Source of the DNA: CAWEHU01 sp963808965
GTDB taxonomy: Bacteria; Pseudomonadota; Alphaproteobacteria; Acetobacterales; Acetobacteraceae
Assembly (NCBI GenBank): GCA_963808965.1
Contig: CAWEHU010000019.1
Location: 1 to 64,000 of the forward strand
Reading direction: 5' to 3'
DNA: 64,000 bases
The position numbers were made by a program, and so were the translations under genes. This document shows, piece after piece, positions 50,669 to 61,061 of the stretch. Numbering within the stretch: the stretch's first letter is position 1; each line of letters starts with the position of its first letter. The notes beneath the pieces were generated by a model, which saw nothing but the letters and a program-made list of their open reading frames with translations, searched no databases and had not been told where the DNA came from.

Positions 50669-51754
50669 ATGAGCAGGCTCCGAATTCCCTATCCTTCCGC
50701 GCACCCGCGTCCGGTGCGCGCCTGCATGAAGCTGGCGCAGGTCATGGCGGGAGCTCCGGCCGGAGGGGCGGAGCTTTTCTTCGAGCGTCTGAGCATCGCC
50801 CTGCACCGCGCCGGGGACGCCGTGCTTCCGGTCATCCGGTGCGATGCGGCTCGGGCGGGCCGGCTGAAACAGGCGGGACTGGCCCCGGCCGAACTCGGCT
50901 TCGGCGGTCCGCTCGACCTGCTCACGGGTCCCCGCCTCCGGGCGATGCTGCGGCGCTTCGCACCGCGTGTCGTGATGGCATGGATGAACCGGGCCGCCGG
51001 GTATGCGCCGCCCGGAGAGTGGGTGCTGACCGGACGGCTCGGCGGCTATTACGACCTCTCTTATTACCGCCGCTGCGACCATCTGGTCGGCAACACGGTG
51101 GGTATCGTGGACTGGATCGTCGGCCAGGGCTGGCCGGCCGCCCGCGTGCATCATCTCCCGAATTTCGCCGACGACCTGGCCGGCGCGGCTCCGGCCTCTC
51201 GTGCCGCCCTTGGGGTGCCGGAGCGGGTTCGGCTGGTCCTGGCGTTGGGCCGGCTACACCGGAACAAGGCGTTCGACGTGCTGGTCCGCGCCTTGCCGCT
51301 GCTTCCCGAAGTGCACGCGGTGGTCGCGGGTGAGGGGCCGGAGCGGAGCGAATTGCTGGATCTCGGGCGTCGGGAGGGAGTGTCGGACCGGTTGCATCTG
51401 CCCGGCTGGCGCGACGACCGAGGTGCGCTGCTCGCCGCGGCGGATTTGCTGGTCTGCTGCTCCCGGTACGAGCCGTTGGGCAACGTGGTGATCGAGGCGT
51501 GGTCAGCCGGCCGCCCCGTCGTGGCGGCCGACGCCGCCGGTCCGCGCGAGCTGATCCGTCCCGGCGTCGACGGTCTGCTCACGCCGCGCGAGGATCCGCG
51601 CGCTCTGGCCGATGCCGTGGCCGCGGTGCTCGATGATGGAGAAAGGGCGGCAAGGCTGGCGACTGCCGGTCGGGCCAGGTTCGAGGCGGAGTTCGCCGAA
51701 GCGCCGGTGCTTGCGCGCTGGCGGCGTTTCCTGGGCGAAGTGGAGAAGCCCTGA
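50669..51754 (+). CDS. GT4-family glycosyltransferase
   Basis: The 361-residue product is a GT-B fold retaining glycosyltransferase. The N-terminal domain starts MKLAQVMAGAPAGGAELFFE (ATG at 50726), 19 codons after the first ATG at 50669, so the shorter start is also plausible. The C-terminal donor-binding domain has LVLALGRLHRNKAFDVLVRA, VVAGEGPERSELLDLG, LPGWRDDRGALLAAADLLVC, and the EPLGNVVIEAWSAGRPVVA motif (EX7E). The sugar is unknown. The stop overlaps the ATG of the asparagine synthase gene (TGATG), so the two are co-expressed, probably for a surface polysaccharide or glycolipid. Confidence 0.9.
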   Translation: MSRLRIPYPSAHPRPVRACMKLAQVMAGAPAGGAELFFERLSIALHRAGDAVLPVIRCDAARAGRLKQAGLAPAELGFGGPLDLLTGPRLRAMLRRFAPRVVMAWMNRAAGYAPPGEWVLTGRLGGYYDLSYYRRCDHLVGNTVGIVDWIVGQGWPAARVHHLPNFADDLAGAAPASRAALGVPERVRLVLALGRLHRNKAFDVLVRALPLLPEVHAVVAGEGPERSELLDLGRREGVSDRLHLPGWRDDRGALLAAADLLVCCSRYEPLGNVVIEAWSAGRPVVAADAAGPRELIRPGVDGLLTPREDPRALADAVAAVLDDGERAARLATAGRARFEAEFAEAPVLARWRRFLGEVEKP

Positions 51755-53518
51755 TGTGCGGCATCGCCGGTCTCGTGCTCGCCACCAACGCAACGCCGCC
51801 TGACCCCGCGCTGCTCGGGAGCTTGACCCGGGCGCTCGCGCATCGCGGACCGGACGGAGCCGGGCACACCGTGGTCGGCCGCATCGCGCTCGTGCACACG
51901 CGGCTTGCGATCATCGACGTGCAGGGCGGCGACCAGCCCCTGTTCGCCGGTCCCGCCGCTCTCGTCGCCAACGGCGAGATTTACAATTACCGAGAGCTGC
52001 GGGCGGAACTGCAAAACGCGCACTTCGCCACCAACAGCGATTGCGAGCCGCCATTGCATTTGTGGCTGCGCGAGGGCGCGGCTTTCGCCGAGAAGCTGCG
52101 GGGCATGTACACGATCGCAATTCACGAACGCGCCGCACGGACGGTGACGCTTGTGCGCGACCGGTTCGGCATCAAACCGCTCTACACGGCTCCGATCGAA
52201 GGCGGTTTGGCCTTCGCCTCGGAGCCGCAGGCGCTGCTCGAATCCGGTCTCGTTTCGCGCGGCGTGCGCGCGGCCGCGCTCGAGGAGCTGCTTCAGCTAC
52301 AATTCACCACGGGGTCCGAGACGATCTTTCCCGGCATCAATCGCGTGTTGCCGGGCGAGACGCTCACCTGCGCCGAGGGCCATATCATCGAGCGCCGGCG
52401 TCTCGGTGCGCTGCCGGAAGGGGGACCCGAGTCGATCGACGAGGAGGCGGCGCTCGACCGTCTGGACGCCGCGCTGGAAGAGAGCGTGCATTTCCATCAG
52501 CGGAGCGATGTGCCGTACGGCATGTTTCTCTCGGGCGGCATCGATAGCGCCACCATTCTCGCACTGATGGCGCGGCTGAACAGCCAGCCGGTGCTGGCGT
52601 TCACCGCCGGTTTCGACGTGCCGGGCGCCGCCGACGAGCGGGATCGCGCGGCCCTCATCGCGCGTACAGGTCGGCGCCGACCACGAATCGATCGAGATCA
52701 CCGAGGAGATGGTCTGGGCGCATCTGCCCGAAATCGTCGCCTGCATGGACGATCCGGCGGCGGACTACGCCATCATCCCAAGCTGGTTTCTCGCCCGCCG
52801 GGCGCGGCAGGACGTAAAGGTCGTTCTCAGCGGCGAGGGCGGCGACGAATTGTTCGGTGGCTACGGCCGCTATCGCAGCGCCATGCGGCCCTGGTGGCGC
52901 GGCGGCCGAGTCATGCGCGCACGCGGCACGTTCGACGGGCTCGAGATCCTGCGCGCCCGGACCTCCGGGTGGCGCGACGGCATCGCCGCCGCGGAGGCGG
53001 AGGCGGGCGATGGCGGCCGCTCGCGTTTCGCCGCGGCGCAGGCAACTGATGTGGCGGACTGGTTGCCGCACGATCTGCTGCTGAAGCTCGATCGCTGCCT
53101 CATGGCGCACGGCGTGGAAGGCCGCACGCCTTTCCTCGACGCCGGTGTGGCGCGGGCCGCGTTCCGGCTGCCCGACGCCCTGAAAGTGCGACAGGGCAAG
53201 GGCAAGTGGATATTGCGCAAATGGCTGGAGCGGCATCTGCCGGAGGCGGAGCCATTCGCGCCGAAGCAGGGGTTCACGGTGCCGGTCGGTGCCTGGATCG
53301 CCGGGCAAGGAGCGCGGCTCGGCCCGCTCGTCGCGGCGCAGCCCGGCGTCGCCGAGATCGCCAAGCCGGAGCGGGTGAAGGCGCTATTCCGTCACGCGGG
53401 CGGGAGGCACGAGGGCTTCGCGGCCTGGGTGCTGCTGTTCTACGCGCTATGGCACCGGCGACACGTGCTCGGGCTTGCGGCGGCGGGGGATGTGTTCAGC
53501 ACCCTGGCGGAACACTGA
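51754..53518 (+). CDS. asnB: Asparagine synthase (glutamine-hydrolysing), frameshifted
   Basis: AsnB-type amidotransferase of about 588 residues. The N-terminal glutaminase starts MCGIAGLVLATNATPPDPAL with the catalytic Cys2; LAHRGPDGAGHTVVGRIALV and ANGEIYNYRELRAEL follow. The synthetase domain has the PP-loop YGMFLSGGIDSATILALM and VVLSGEGGDELFGGYGRYR. The frame shifts at about 52665, between RAALIAR and VGADHESIEITEEM. The linkage to a glycosyltransferase by a four-base overlap suggests it may amidate a uronic acid or peptide in a surface polymer rather than make asparagine, as known for other asnB-like genes in polysaccharide clusters. The 192 bases after it (53519-53710) hold nothing recognisable. 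Confidence 0.92.
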
Positions 53519-53710
53519 GAGTCGCGCGTCGTCGTAAGCTGGGCCACAGCCAGAACTTGGCTTCATCGTTCTGCTCGATCCAGGACGCGCCAGAAGGAGA
53601 CGATCGCAGGAGTCCGCGCTGAACCGGGCACGAGGCCATTGAGGGTAGCCCGCGACCGAGGCCGAACGCTCATCGAACGATTGCTATCCTTTGCAGAGGA
53701 CGCCGCGCCA

Positions 53711-55121
53711 TCACTGCGCGGCTGGTGGAATATTCTGATTCATTCGGAACATGTTCGCCGGATCGTAGCGGCGCTTGATCTCGGTCAGGCGGCTATAGCT
53801 TGCCCCGTAAACAGCCTCCACCCGCGCCGCCTCGTCACTCGGCATGAAGTTGACGTAGGCGGTGCCGAGGGCTTGCGGCGCGGTCGCGGCGAATACCTCC
53901 TTGGCCCACTCGACGCAGGCGCTGTCCATCGCCGGGTCGCGCCAGCGGGTGTGCACGTTCATGCCGAAATGCGCGCGCCGTTGCGGGAACGCGGTGACTT
54001 CCGGCCGCACGCGGCCTGCGGCACCGCCGACGTGAAAGACAAAGATCTCGCATTCCGGCCCTGGCAGCCGCCGCGCGGCATCGACCAGGACGGTGATCGT
54101 TGCGTCGGAAAGCTCTGCGAAGTCGTGGCTCTTCCAGTAATTGCGGGCGCCTGGTGTTAGCAGCGGATCAAATGCCGCCTGCCAAGCCGTGAAGGCGTGC
54201 GGACCGACGACATCGGCAATCGGCCGCCCCAGGGCGCGCAGCCCGGCCATATCCCGTTCGGCCTCCGCCGCCTCCCCAGCGTGGCACATGGCAAAGATCA
54301 GCACCTCGCGCCCGTGCCACTCGGGCGGCAAGAACGGCAGCGGCGGCGCCTTTCGCATCACTGCCCAGCAGGTGAGCTCGTCCGGGGCAGTGGCCAGCAG
54401 CGCGCGGTACTCTCGCAGCAGCCCGTCCGCATGGTCGAGCGGATGCACGACCATGCCCGAGATCACCTGTGGCCCGTGGGTGCAACTGAAACTCGAAGCC
54501 GGTGACGACGCCGAAATTGCCGCCCCCGCCGCGTAACGCCCAGAACAGGTCCACATGCGTGTTGGCGTCGGCGCGGCGCAACGTCGCATCGGCGGTAACC
54601 ACATCGGCCGACAGCAGGTTGTCGATGGTCAGGCCGAACTTGCGGGTGATCCAGCCGAAGCCGCCGCCCAATGTCAGGCCGGCGATGCCGGTGGTCGAGT
54701 TGATGCCGGTCGGCACGGCGAGGCCGAATTCCTGCGTTTCGCGATCGACCTCCCCGAGGGTAGCGCCTGGCTCCACCCAGGCGCGCCGACTTTCTGGATC
54801 GACCCGCACGGAGGTCATGGCCGAGAGATCGATCATCAGCCCGCCATCGCACACGGCGCTTCCGCCGATGTTGTGGCCGCCACCGCGCACGGCCACCAAT
54901 AGGCCGTGATCGCGGGCGAAGCGCACAGCCCGGATGACATCGGCGACGCCGCGGCAGCGGACGATCAACCCGGGGCGGCGGTCGATCATTGCGTTCCAGA
55001 TCGTCCGCGCGGCGTCGTAGTCCGCAGCGGTGGGGTCGCGCACGCGCCCGCGCAGCCCGGAGGCCAGCGCCTCGACGGCACCAGGGTCAAGGGTGTTGGT
55101 GCTGCCATCAAGCCTGGTCAT
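53711..55121 (-). CDS. FAD-linked oxidoreductase of the berberine-bridge (BBE/PCMH) type, frameshifted
   Basis: The product of about 469 residues is a covalent-flavin oxidase like 6-hydroxynicotine oxidase. The PCMH FAD domain shows RPGLIVRCRGVADVIRAVRF, LLVAVRGGGHNIGGSAVCDG (His for the 8-alpha-histidyl FAD link) and GINSTTGIAGLTLGGGFGWI. LFWALRGGGGNFGVVTGFEF precedes the break at about 54480. The rest reads in another frame to KRRYDPANMFRMNQNIPP, the BBE motif that ends such enzymes. A Cys for a second covalent bond is not seen at the usual site. The substrate is unknown. It is divergent from an HxlR regulator that probably controls it. Confidence 0.9.
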
Positions 55122-55214
55122 ACCGCGTCTTGCATGCCCGTTTTCTCCTCTGGCCGATGCACTCCGGCTCGTGCCGGTTCGGCGGCATCTTCTCTGTCTC
55201 GGGGTGGCCCGTTC

Positions 55215-55233
55215 CAGTTCCGAAAGTGAACTG
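55215..55233. promoter_or_regulatory. Candidate operator for the HxlR-type regulator
   Basis: CAGTTC-CGAAAGT-GAACTG is a 6-bp inverted repeat with a 7-base spacer in the 164-base divergent region between the flavin oxidase and regulator genes. HxlR-type dimers bind this kind of palindrome; the assignment is by position only. Confidence 0.45.
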
Positions 55234-55285
55234 CACGGCAGCTGGGATCGGCCTAGAGTCGCGGCGGAGCATGGAGGAGCGATCC

Positions 55286-55984
55286 ATGGAAAAGGACGGT
55301 GGTTACGGTCAGTTCTGCCCGGTGGCGATGGCAGCGGAGCTGGTTTGCACGCGCTGGACGCCACTTGTGCTGCGCGAGCTGATGGCCGGCAGCACGCGCT
55401 TCAACGACTTGCGCAAGGGCGTGCCGCGCATGTCGCCGGCACTATTGTCGAAGCGACTGAAGGAGTTGCAGCAGGCGGGCATCGTCGAGCGCCGCGGCGA
55501 CCCGGCAAGCGGCAACCACGACTATCATCTGACCCAGGCCGGGCAGGATTTACGACCGGTGGTCGAGACCTTGGGTATTTGGGGCCAGCGCTGGCTGGAG
55601 ACGCGGGTGAGCCTGCGCAATCTCGACCCGTCGCTGCTGATGTGGGACATGCGGCGCAACCTCGACCCGACCCCAATGCCGGCGCGGCGCTCCACGATTC
55701 AGTTCCTGTATCCGGAATTGCAGCCATCACGACGGAACTGGTGGCTGGTCGTCGAGCCCGGCGTCGGCACCGATCTCTGCGGCACCGATCCCGGTTTCGA
55801 GGTCGATCTCTATGTTGAGACCGACCTAAGGACGATGACCGCGATCTGGATGGGGCTGACGACAGTCGACGAGGAGGTGCGCGCCGAGCGCATGCGGCTG
55901 ACAGGCGACCGGGGCCTGCGCCACGCCATGCAGCGTTGGCTCGGACTCAGCGTTTTCGCGCGGGAGCGGAAGCTGGCGGCGTGA
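55286..55984 (+). CDS. HxlR-family winged-helix transcriptional regulator
   Basis: The 232-residue regulator has the HxlR wHTH at residues about 10-100: FCPVAMAAELVCTRWTPLVL, RELMAGSTRFNDLRKGVPRM, SPALLSKRLKELQQAGIVER, and DYHLTQAGQDLRPVVETLGI. The second half (about 110-225) resembles an SCP2/sterol-carrier-like ligand domain, seen in a subset of the family. It starts at ATG 55286 because GGAGGAG (55274-55280) is well placed before it; an ATG 15 bases upstream has no such site. Cysteines at two positions in the N-terminus could sense electrophiles or redox, as in related quinone/aldehyde regulators, but this is a guess. It is divergent from the flavin oxidase gene. Confidence 0.9.
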   Translation: MEKDGGYGQFCPVAMAAELVCTRWTPLVLRELMAGSTRFNDLRKGVPRMSPALLSKRLKELQQAGIVERRGDPASGNHDYHLTQAGQDLRPVVETLGIWGQRWLETRVSLRNLDPSLLMWDMRRNLDPTPMPARRSTIQFLYPELQPSRRNWWLVVEPGVGTDLCGTDPGFEVDLYVETDLRTMTAIWMGLTTVDEEVRAERMRLTGDRGLRHAMQRWLGLSVFARERKLAA

Positions 55985-56107
55985 GGGGCGGAGCCGGTTT
56001 GCGCGTACGATTTCACTTGCGAGCGCTTCTGCCTTGAGCCCGGTCGCGTCGCGAGGAACGGCCCCCAACCTGGAGCCCCGGAAAGGCACAGTCCGCTCGA
56101 AACGAGT

Positions 56108-58824
56108 TTATGCCTCGCTCGCAACGTAATCATCCACGACCAGCTCCACTCGATTGCCGCCAAGTCGGGTGAACAGCTCGGCCCGGCAGGTCAGGACCAG
56201 GATCTGCATCCGGGTGGCCGCTTCCGCGAGCAAGTCGAACATGCGCTCGATCCGGTCTCCGTCGGCATAGGCGAGCGCATCGTCGAGGATCACCATCGCC
56301 GGCCGGCCACGCTCGATCAGCATGTCGCTGAAAGCCAGCCGGGACAGGATGGCGACCTGCTCCTGGGTCCCGTCGGACAGCCGCTCGAACTCCTCGATCA
56401 GCTGGCCCTCGCGGGTCAGGCCCGTAACCCGAAAATCCTCGTCGCACGTCACGACGGCGCCGGGGAATAGCCCGCGCAGATAAGGCGTGATGCGCTGCAC
56501 GACGGGCGCCAGATATCGTTCCTTGGCCTCACGCTCCGCCTCGATCAGCGAATTCGCGCAGCAGGATCAGCAGATCCGCCTCGCGTTGCAGCGCGTCGCG
56601 TTCGATCCGGAGGTCGTCGCGGCGGCGCTCCGCAATCGCGACCTGCTCGTCGATGCCGCTGCCCTCGGCTTGCTGAATGCGGCTTTGCAGGACAGCTTTG
56701 TCCCGTTGCAACCGCTGCTGCGTTTCCCGCCGCTGACTGATCGCTTCCTCGAAGCGGCGTATGCGCGCGTCCATGCCGGCGAGCGTGTCTTCCGGCCGGC
56801 TGGCTTCCAGCGTCGCGAGCAGAAGGCGCTGCTCCTCGACCACTTCGCCCGTCGAGAGCAGCCGCGCCGCGAGCGTGCTGTCCGCCTCCTGCATCGTCGC
56901 GTGCTCGGCTTCGCGCAGCAGCCGTCCGACTTCCGCCGTCGCCGCCTGCCGGTTGGCTTCGGCTCGGGCGAGCGCGTCGGCGAGCGTGGTCCGCTCGGCC
57001 GCGAGCGGCGCCAGGGCGGCCCGTGCCGGCCCGAGCGCGTCGGCTGTCACCGCTTCTGCGCGCGAGGCCTCCCGTTCCGCCGCTTCGGCTTCCTGCCGAT
57101 CTGGCAGCTCGGTCAAGCCGAGCTCCGCCATCTCCGTCGCAACGCTCCGCTGTCGTATCGCCACGTGATTGCGTAGCGCCTCGGCGCCTGCCGCCAGTCC
57201 CTGCGCCCGGTCGGCTGGTGCATGGGCGACAAGCTCAGCGCGGGCGAGCTTGAGCTGCCGCTCGCATTCGGTCCGCTGGGCGAGTCGTCGCTCCGCATCG
57301 GCAGCATCAATCGCGCCGGCCTCCGCGAGCCTGTCAGCGAGTTTGCGTTCGGCCTCGGCGATGGCCGCCTGTAGCTTGGCCCGGTCGCGGATCGCGGGAC
57401 GGATCGCCACGCGGCCGATGCCGGGAATGGCAATCGCGACATCTGCGACAGCGCGCAAGGTCGTGTGGCCCGGCTCGGCCCCCGCGCCGTCCACCTCCAG
57501 GCGGCCTGCCGCGCCCGGCTCGATGTCGAGCTCGATCACGGTCGCCTGGGCATCCAGCACGGCCTGAGCCCGCAGCACCTCCCGCCCCGCCTCATGCACG
57601 GCCTGCACTGATGCGGCGTTGATCCGCATGGCCGCGAGCTCGCCGGTGCGGGCGTTTACCACGGCCTGCGCCGCCTCCGCCCGGCCGAGCCGTTCCGCAA
57701 GCGACGCCGTCTCGGCCGCGCGGACCGCCAGGGCAGCGACTTGCCTGGCCCGCCTGAGACGGAGAGCATGCCGCATCGGCCGCGCCCTGCGCTGCGTCGA
57801 GCACGGTCTGCCCGTCTGCAATGTCCGCGTCCATCCGCTCCAGGGCGGCGCGCGCTTCTACTTCCGATGCGGTCGCTTGAGCGACGAGACGGTGCGCCTT
57901 TTCCAGCGCGGTTCGCCGTTCCCCACGGCGAACGGTCTCGCCGAGCGCGTCCGTGTGCTTGCCCTCAGCGAGACGGAGCGCGGTGATGGCCTGCGTGCGC
58001 TTGTCTTCGTAGCGCAGCACCGCCTCTCGACGGCGGCGGGCATCTTCCAGATCAGCGGCGAGCCCCGCCGCCTCATCGGCATTGTTGGCGACCGCAAGCT
58101 CGCGTGCGCAGCGCTGCAACGCCTGCAAATCGGCTTCGAGCGCCCGGCGCCTCTCCGCCAATCCGGCGACCTCGGCTTCCGCCGCGGCAAGTTGCTCGCC
58201 GGCCTCCTTCAGCCGTCCACGCGGCTTGTCGCGCCCGTCCAGCACCCGGCCGAGCTCCTCGCGCACGTCGCGGAGCAAAGCCTGCCCGCGTGCGCCGCCG
58301 GTCACTACGCCGATTTCGGTCTCGATACAGGATTGTAAGGTCGTGCGCGCCAGATCGGCAAAGTCGGGCTGGTCGAAGGATTGCCGTTGCCTGACCCAGA
58401 GCGCCGCCCACATGCCCGCATCCTCGGGCCGCGCCCCTTTGTTTCCCGGCGGGCGGAAGCCGAGCAGGGCTTGCAGGTGTTCCTCGGCCGCATCCCCTTC
58501 CAGGCGAGCGCCGTCCGGCAGGCGGAGCCGGGCGTACGGCTCCCGATGCAGGAACCGCTTTTCGATCCGGTAGAGGCCGCCTTCCAGCTCGAAGCCCAGT
58601 GCGACCGTGGGGAAGGTCGCGTTGCGATGGTGCTGCATCCGTTTCACCGGCTCGGCGCGGGAGCCGTGGCGCTCGAACAGGACACCCCTGATCGCGGCGA
58701 GCAGCGTGGACTTGCCGAACTCATTCGGACCGCAGAGCACGTTGAGCCCGTCAGCCAAACGTGAGATGCGCACCCGGCGCTCGAATTTGCGGAAATTCGC
58801 GAGTTCCAGGGACCGGAGCTTCAT
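56108..58824 (-). CDS. SMC-like AAA ATPase (YhaN/SbcC-like), frameshifted
   Basis: The product of about 905 residues is an ABC-type ATPase with a long coiled coil. The head starts MKLRSLELANFRKFERRVRI, with Walker A LCGPNEFGKSTLLAAIRG and a Q-rich region VRQRQSFDQPDF. Coiled coils follow (EQLAAAEAEVAGLAERRRAL, and many EAER/ALARAEA repeats). The C-terminal head has FERLSDGTQEQVAILSRLAF (signature) and MVILDDALAYADGDRIERMF (Walker B). Shifts lie at about 57765 and 56545. The ATG overlaps the TGA of the metallophosphoesterase gene, the typical yhaO-yhaN arrangement. The pair is thought to process DNA ends, by analogy with SbcCD. The 120-base gap before it (55985-56107) holds nothing clear. Confidence 0.9.
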
Positions 58825-59970
58825 CCGATGCGCTCCTCGCGCCGCTGGTAGAGAACGTAAAGTCGTTGCAGCGCCGCGGCGGCCAGATCGCGCCGGGCAT
58901 CGGCCGCGTTTTCGGACATTCGCGCCAGGCGCTCGGCCGCGATGCGGACGAAGCCCGCGTGTTCGATCATTTTGAGGTCGGCGGCGGAGAGTTCGACCCG
59001 CAGCGCGGCATCGTCGATGCGCAGCGCCCTCAGTGCGCTGCCGACGCCGTGGCGGATCGTATGCTCGAACGCCTCCCGACTCGCGAGCGACACTGTCCCC
59101 TCGATGCGGAGCGCGACCAGTACCGGTGCTCGGGTCCGGATCGAGGCCGCGAAGCCGGGTTTCGAGCACGTCGATATCGGTCGGTCCGTGCAGCGTCGCG
59201 TGCTCGCGCCGCCAGATGAAACGGCCGACGCGATGGCGTGTGACCGAGGGGAGGGCGCGCGGGCCGTCGATCTCGATGAGCAGCGCCTCACCGCCGCCCC
59301 CGCCGCCCAGATCGAAACCGTCCGGCTCCGGCGTGCCGCTGTACCAGCTCCTGGGCCCGAACTCCTGCGAACCGTGCCAGTCGCCGAGCGCGAGATAGGC
59401 AAGCCCGGCGTGGTCGGCCCGGTCGGGCGCTATCAGATTGTGTGTCGAGCTATCGTCCCGGCCGAAGCTGCGCATCGAGCCGTGCGCGAGACCGAGCCGG
59501 ATCGCACCCTCGGGCGTCGCCGCTCCGTCCATGCCGGAAGTGGGATCGCCGGCTGCATGACGTCGCGCGAGCGGGGCCGGGATGACCCAAGCCCCGCCGT
59601 CACCGAGCGGAGCCGGATCGCCGGTCAGATGCAGGCGCACATTGGCGGGCAGTCCGCCGCGCCGGAGGCGGTCCCAAATGCCATTCGGCGTGTGCGGATC
59701 GTGGTTGCCGGGCAGTAGGTGCCATTCAATCCCGGGAAACTGCCGCATCCGCTCGATCGGCTGCTGCAACGTCCGATCGCTCGGGGCCGCCACGTCGTAC
59801 ACGTCCCCGGCCACCAGCACGGCGGAGGCGCCTTGTGCCTGGGCAAGGCGGCCGAGACGGCCGATCGCCTGCAGTCTTTCTTCGCGCAGGACTTCGCGCA
59901 CGGCGTCGTCGGCGAAGCCGAACGCCTTGCCGATCTGCCAGTCGGAGGTGTGAATCAGGCGCATCGTCAT
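58821..59970 (-). CDS. DNA repair metallophosphoesterase (YhaO/SbcD-like), frameshifted
   Basis: The nuclease partner of the YhaN-like ATPase, about 383 residues. Metal-binding motifs are LIHTSDWQIGKAFGF, VLVAGDVYDVAAPSD, EWHLLPGNHDPHTPNG, LGLAHGSMRSFG and LALGDWHGSQEFG. The C-terminal capping part reads in another frame after about 59130 (EGTVSLASREAFEHTIRHGV and ELSAADLKMIEHAGFVRIAA) and ends REERIG at 58821. The ATG at 59970 is used; others at 59979 and 59964 are also possible. It is divergent from the DUF2147 gene with about 95 bases between. Confidence 0.9.
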
Positions 59971-60065
59971 CCGTCGCATGAGGCCCGCGACTCGGGCCGC
60001 GTTCGGATGATAACAGAGCCTTTGCCGCTGCATTGTTAACGGCGGGGATTAAGAAGGGACTCGCC

Positions 60066-60512
60066 ATGATGCGGCTCGTCACGCTGCTCCTCGTCTGTGC
60101 CGCGATCGGCCTTCAGCCGGGACTGGTTCGTGCGCAGGGTGCGAGCCCGGTCGGGCTATGGCGCACGTTCGACGATCGCACCGGGAAGGAGCGCGGGCTG
60201 GTCCGGATTTGGGAGCAGAACGGGGCTCTATACGGGCGCGTCGTCAGCACGGTCGATCCGGCGGACGCGAACAAGACCTGCGGCAAATGCACGGGCGACC
60301 GCAAAGACAAGCCGGTGATCGGGCTCGACATCATTCGCGGTCTGCATCAGGACGGAGAGCAATGGAGCGGCGGCGAAATCCTGGACCCGGAGAACGGCGC
60401 GACGTACCGTTGCAGCATCAGAGTGGAGGACGGCGGACGGAAGCTGGTCGTACGGGGTTACGTCGGTTTCTCGCTGCTCGGACGCTCGCAGACATGGCTA
60501 CGGGCGGGCTGA
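60066..60512 (+). CDS. Secreted DUF2147 protein
   Basis: The 148-residue product has a signal peptide (MMRLVTLLLVCAAIGLQPGL, cleavage probably after VRAQG) and the DUF2147 fold: SPVGLWRTFDDRTGKERGLV, IWEQNGALYGRVV, CGKCTGDRKDKPVIGLDIIR and GYVGFSLLGRSQTWLRA. DUF2147 proteins are small periplasmic beta-barrels, possibly lipid- or metal-binding; the role is not known. The two cysteines of CGKC are conserved in many members. It leads a run of genes on this strand followed by the GlcG-like gene 38 bases on. Confidence 0.88.
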   Translation: MMRLVTLLLVCAAIGLQPGLVRAQGASPVGLWRTFDDRTGKERGLVRIWEQNGALYGRVVSTVDPADANKTCGKCTGDRKDKPVIGLDIIRGLHQDGEQWSGGEILDPENGATYRCSIRVEDGGRKLVVRGYVGFSLLGRSQTWLRAG

Positions 60513-60550
60513 GCACCGCCGCTTCAGAAACGTCGCAAGGGAGGTCCAGC

Positions 60551-61060
60551 ATGAATTGGAGAATGACCGGAGCCGCGGCGATCGGGCTCGCGCTCGTGTC
60601 GATCGCGCCGGTGAGCGCGCAGCCTCCCGCTCCGCTTGCTCCGCCGAAGGTGCCGTATGGGCCACCGATCACGCTCGACAAGGCCGAGAAGGTGATCGCC
60701 GGAGCTGAGGCCGAAGCGAGGAAAAACGGGCTTGGGATGGCGATCGCGGTCCTGGATAGCGGCGGCAATCTGGTCGCTTTTCACCGGCTGGACGGCACCC
60801 AGCTCGGCTCGATCCGCCTCTCGGAAGGCAAGGCGCACACGGCGCTCGATTTCCGACGCTCGACGCGCGTGTTGCAGGATGCGCTGACGGGCGGCGGCGT
60901 TGGACTCTGGTGGCTGAGCGTCGATGGCGCGATACCGCTGGAAGGCGGGCTTCCGCTCCAGGAGGAGGGCAAGATCATCGGCGCTATCGGCGTCTCCGGC
61001 GGGCTTTCCGCGCAGGACGCGCAAGTGGCGCAGGCGGGAGCCGACGCGCTCGGGAAATGA
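60551..61060 (+). CDS. Secreted GlcG/HbpS-family protein
   Basis: The 169-residue protein has a signal peptide (MTGAAAIGLALVSIAPVSAQ) followed by the GlcG/HbpS fold: ITLDKAEKVIAGAEAEARKN, GLGMAIAVLDSGGNLVAFHR, LDGTQLGSIRLSEGKAHTAL and EGKIIGAIGVSGGLSAQDAQ. Members bind haem (HbpS), cobalamin (PduO-C) or unknown ligands. The export signal suggests a periplasmic role. The ATG at 60551 has GGGAGG just upstream. The stop is one base before the dihydroorotase ATG, so the two are coupled. Confidence 0.9.
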   Translation: MNWRMTGAAAIGLALVSIAPVSAQPPAPLAPPKVPYGPPITLDKAEKVIAGAEAEARKNGLGMAIAVLDSGGNLVAFHRLDGTQLGSIRLSEGKAHTALDFRRSTRVLQDALTGGGVGLWWLSVDGAIPLEGGLPLQEEGKIIGAIGVSGGLSAQDAQVAQAGADALGK

Positions 61061-61061
61061 G

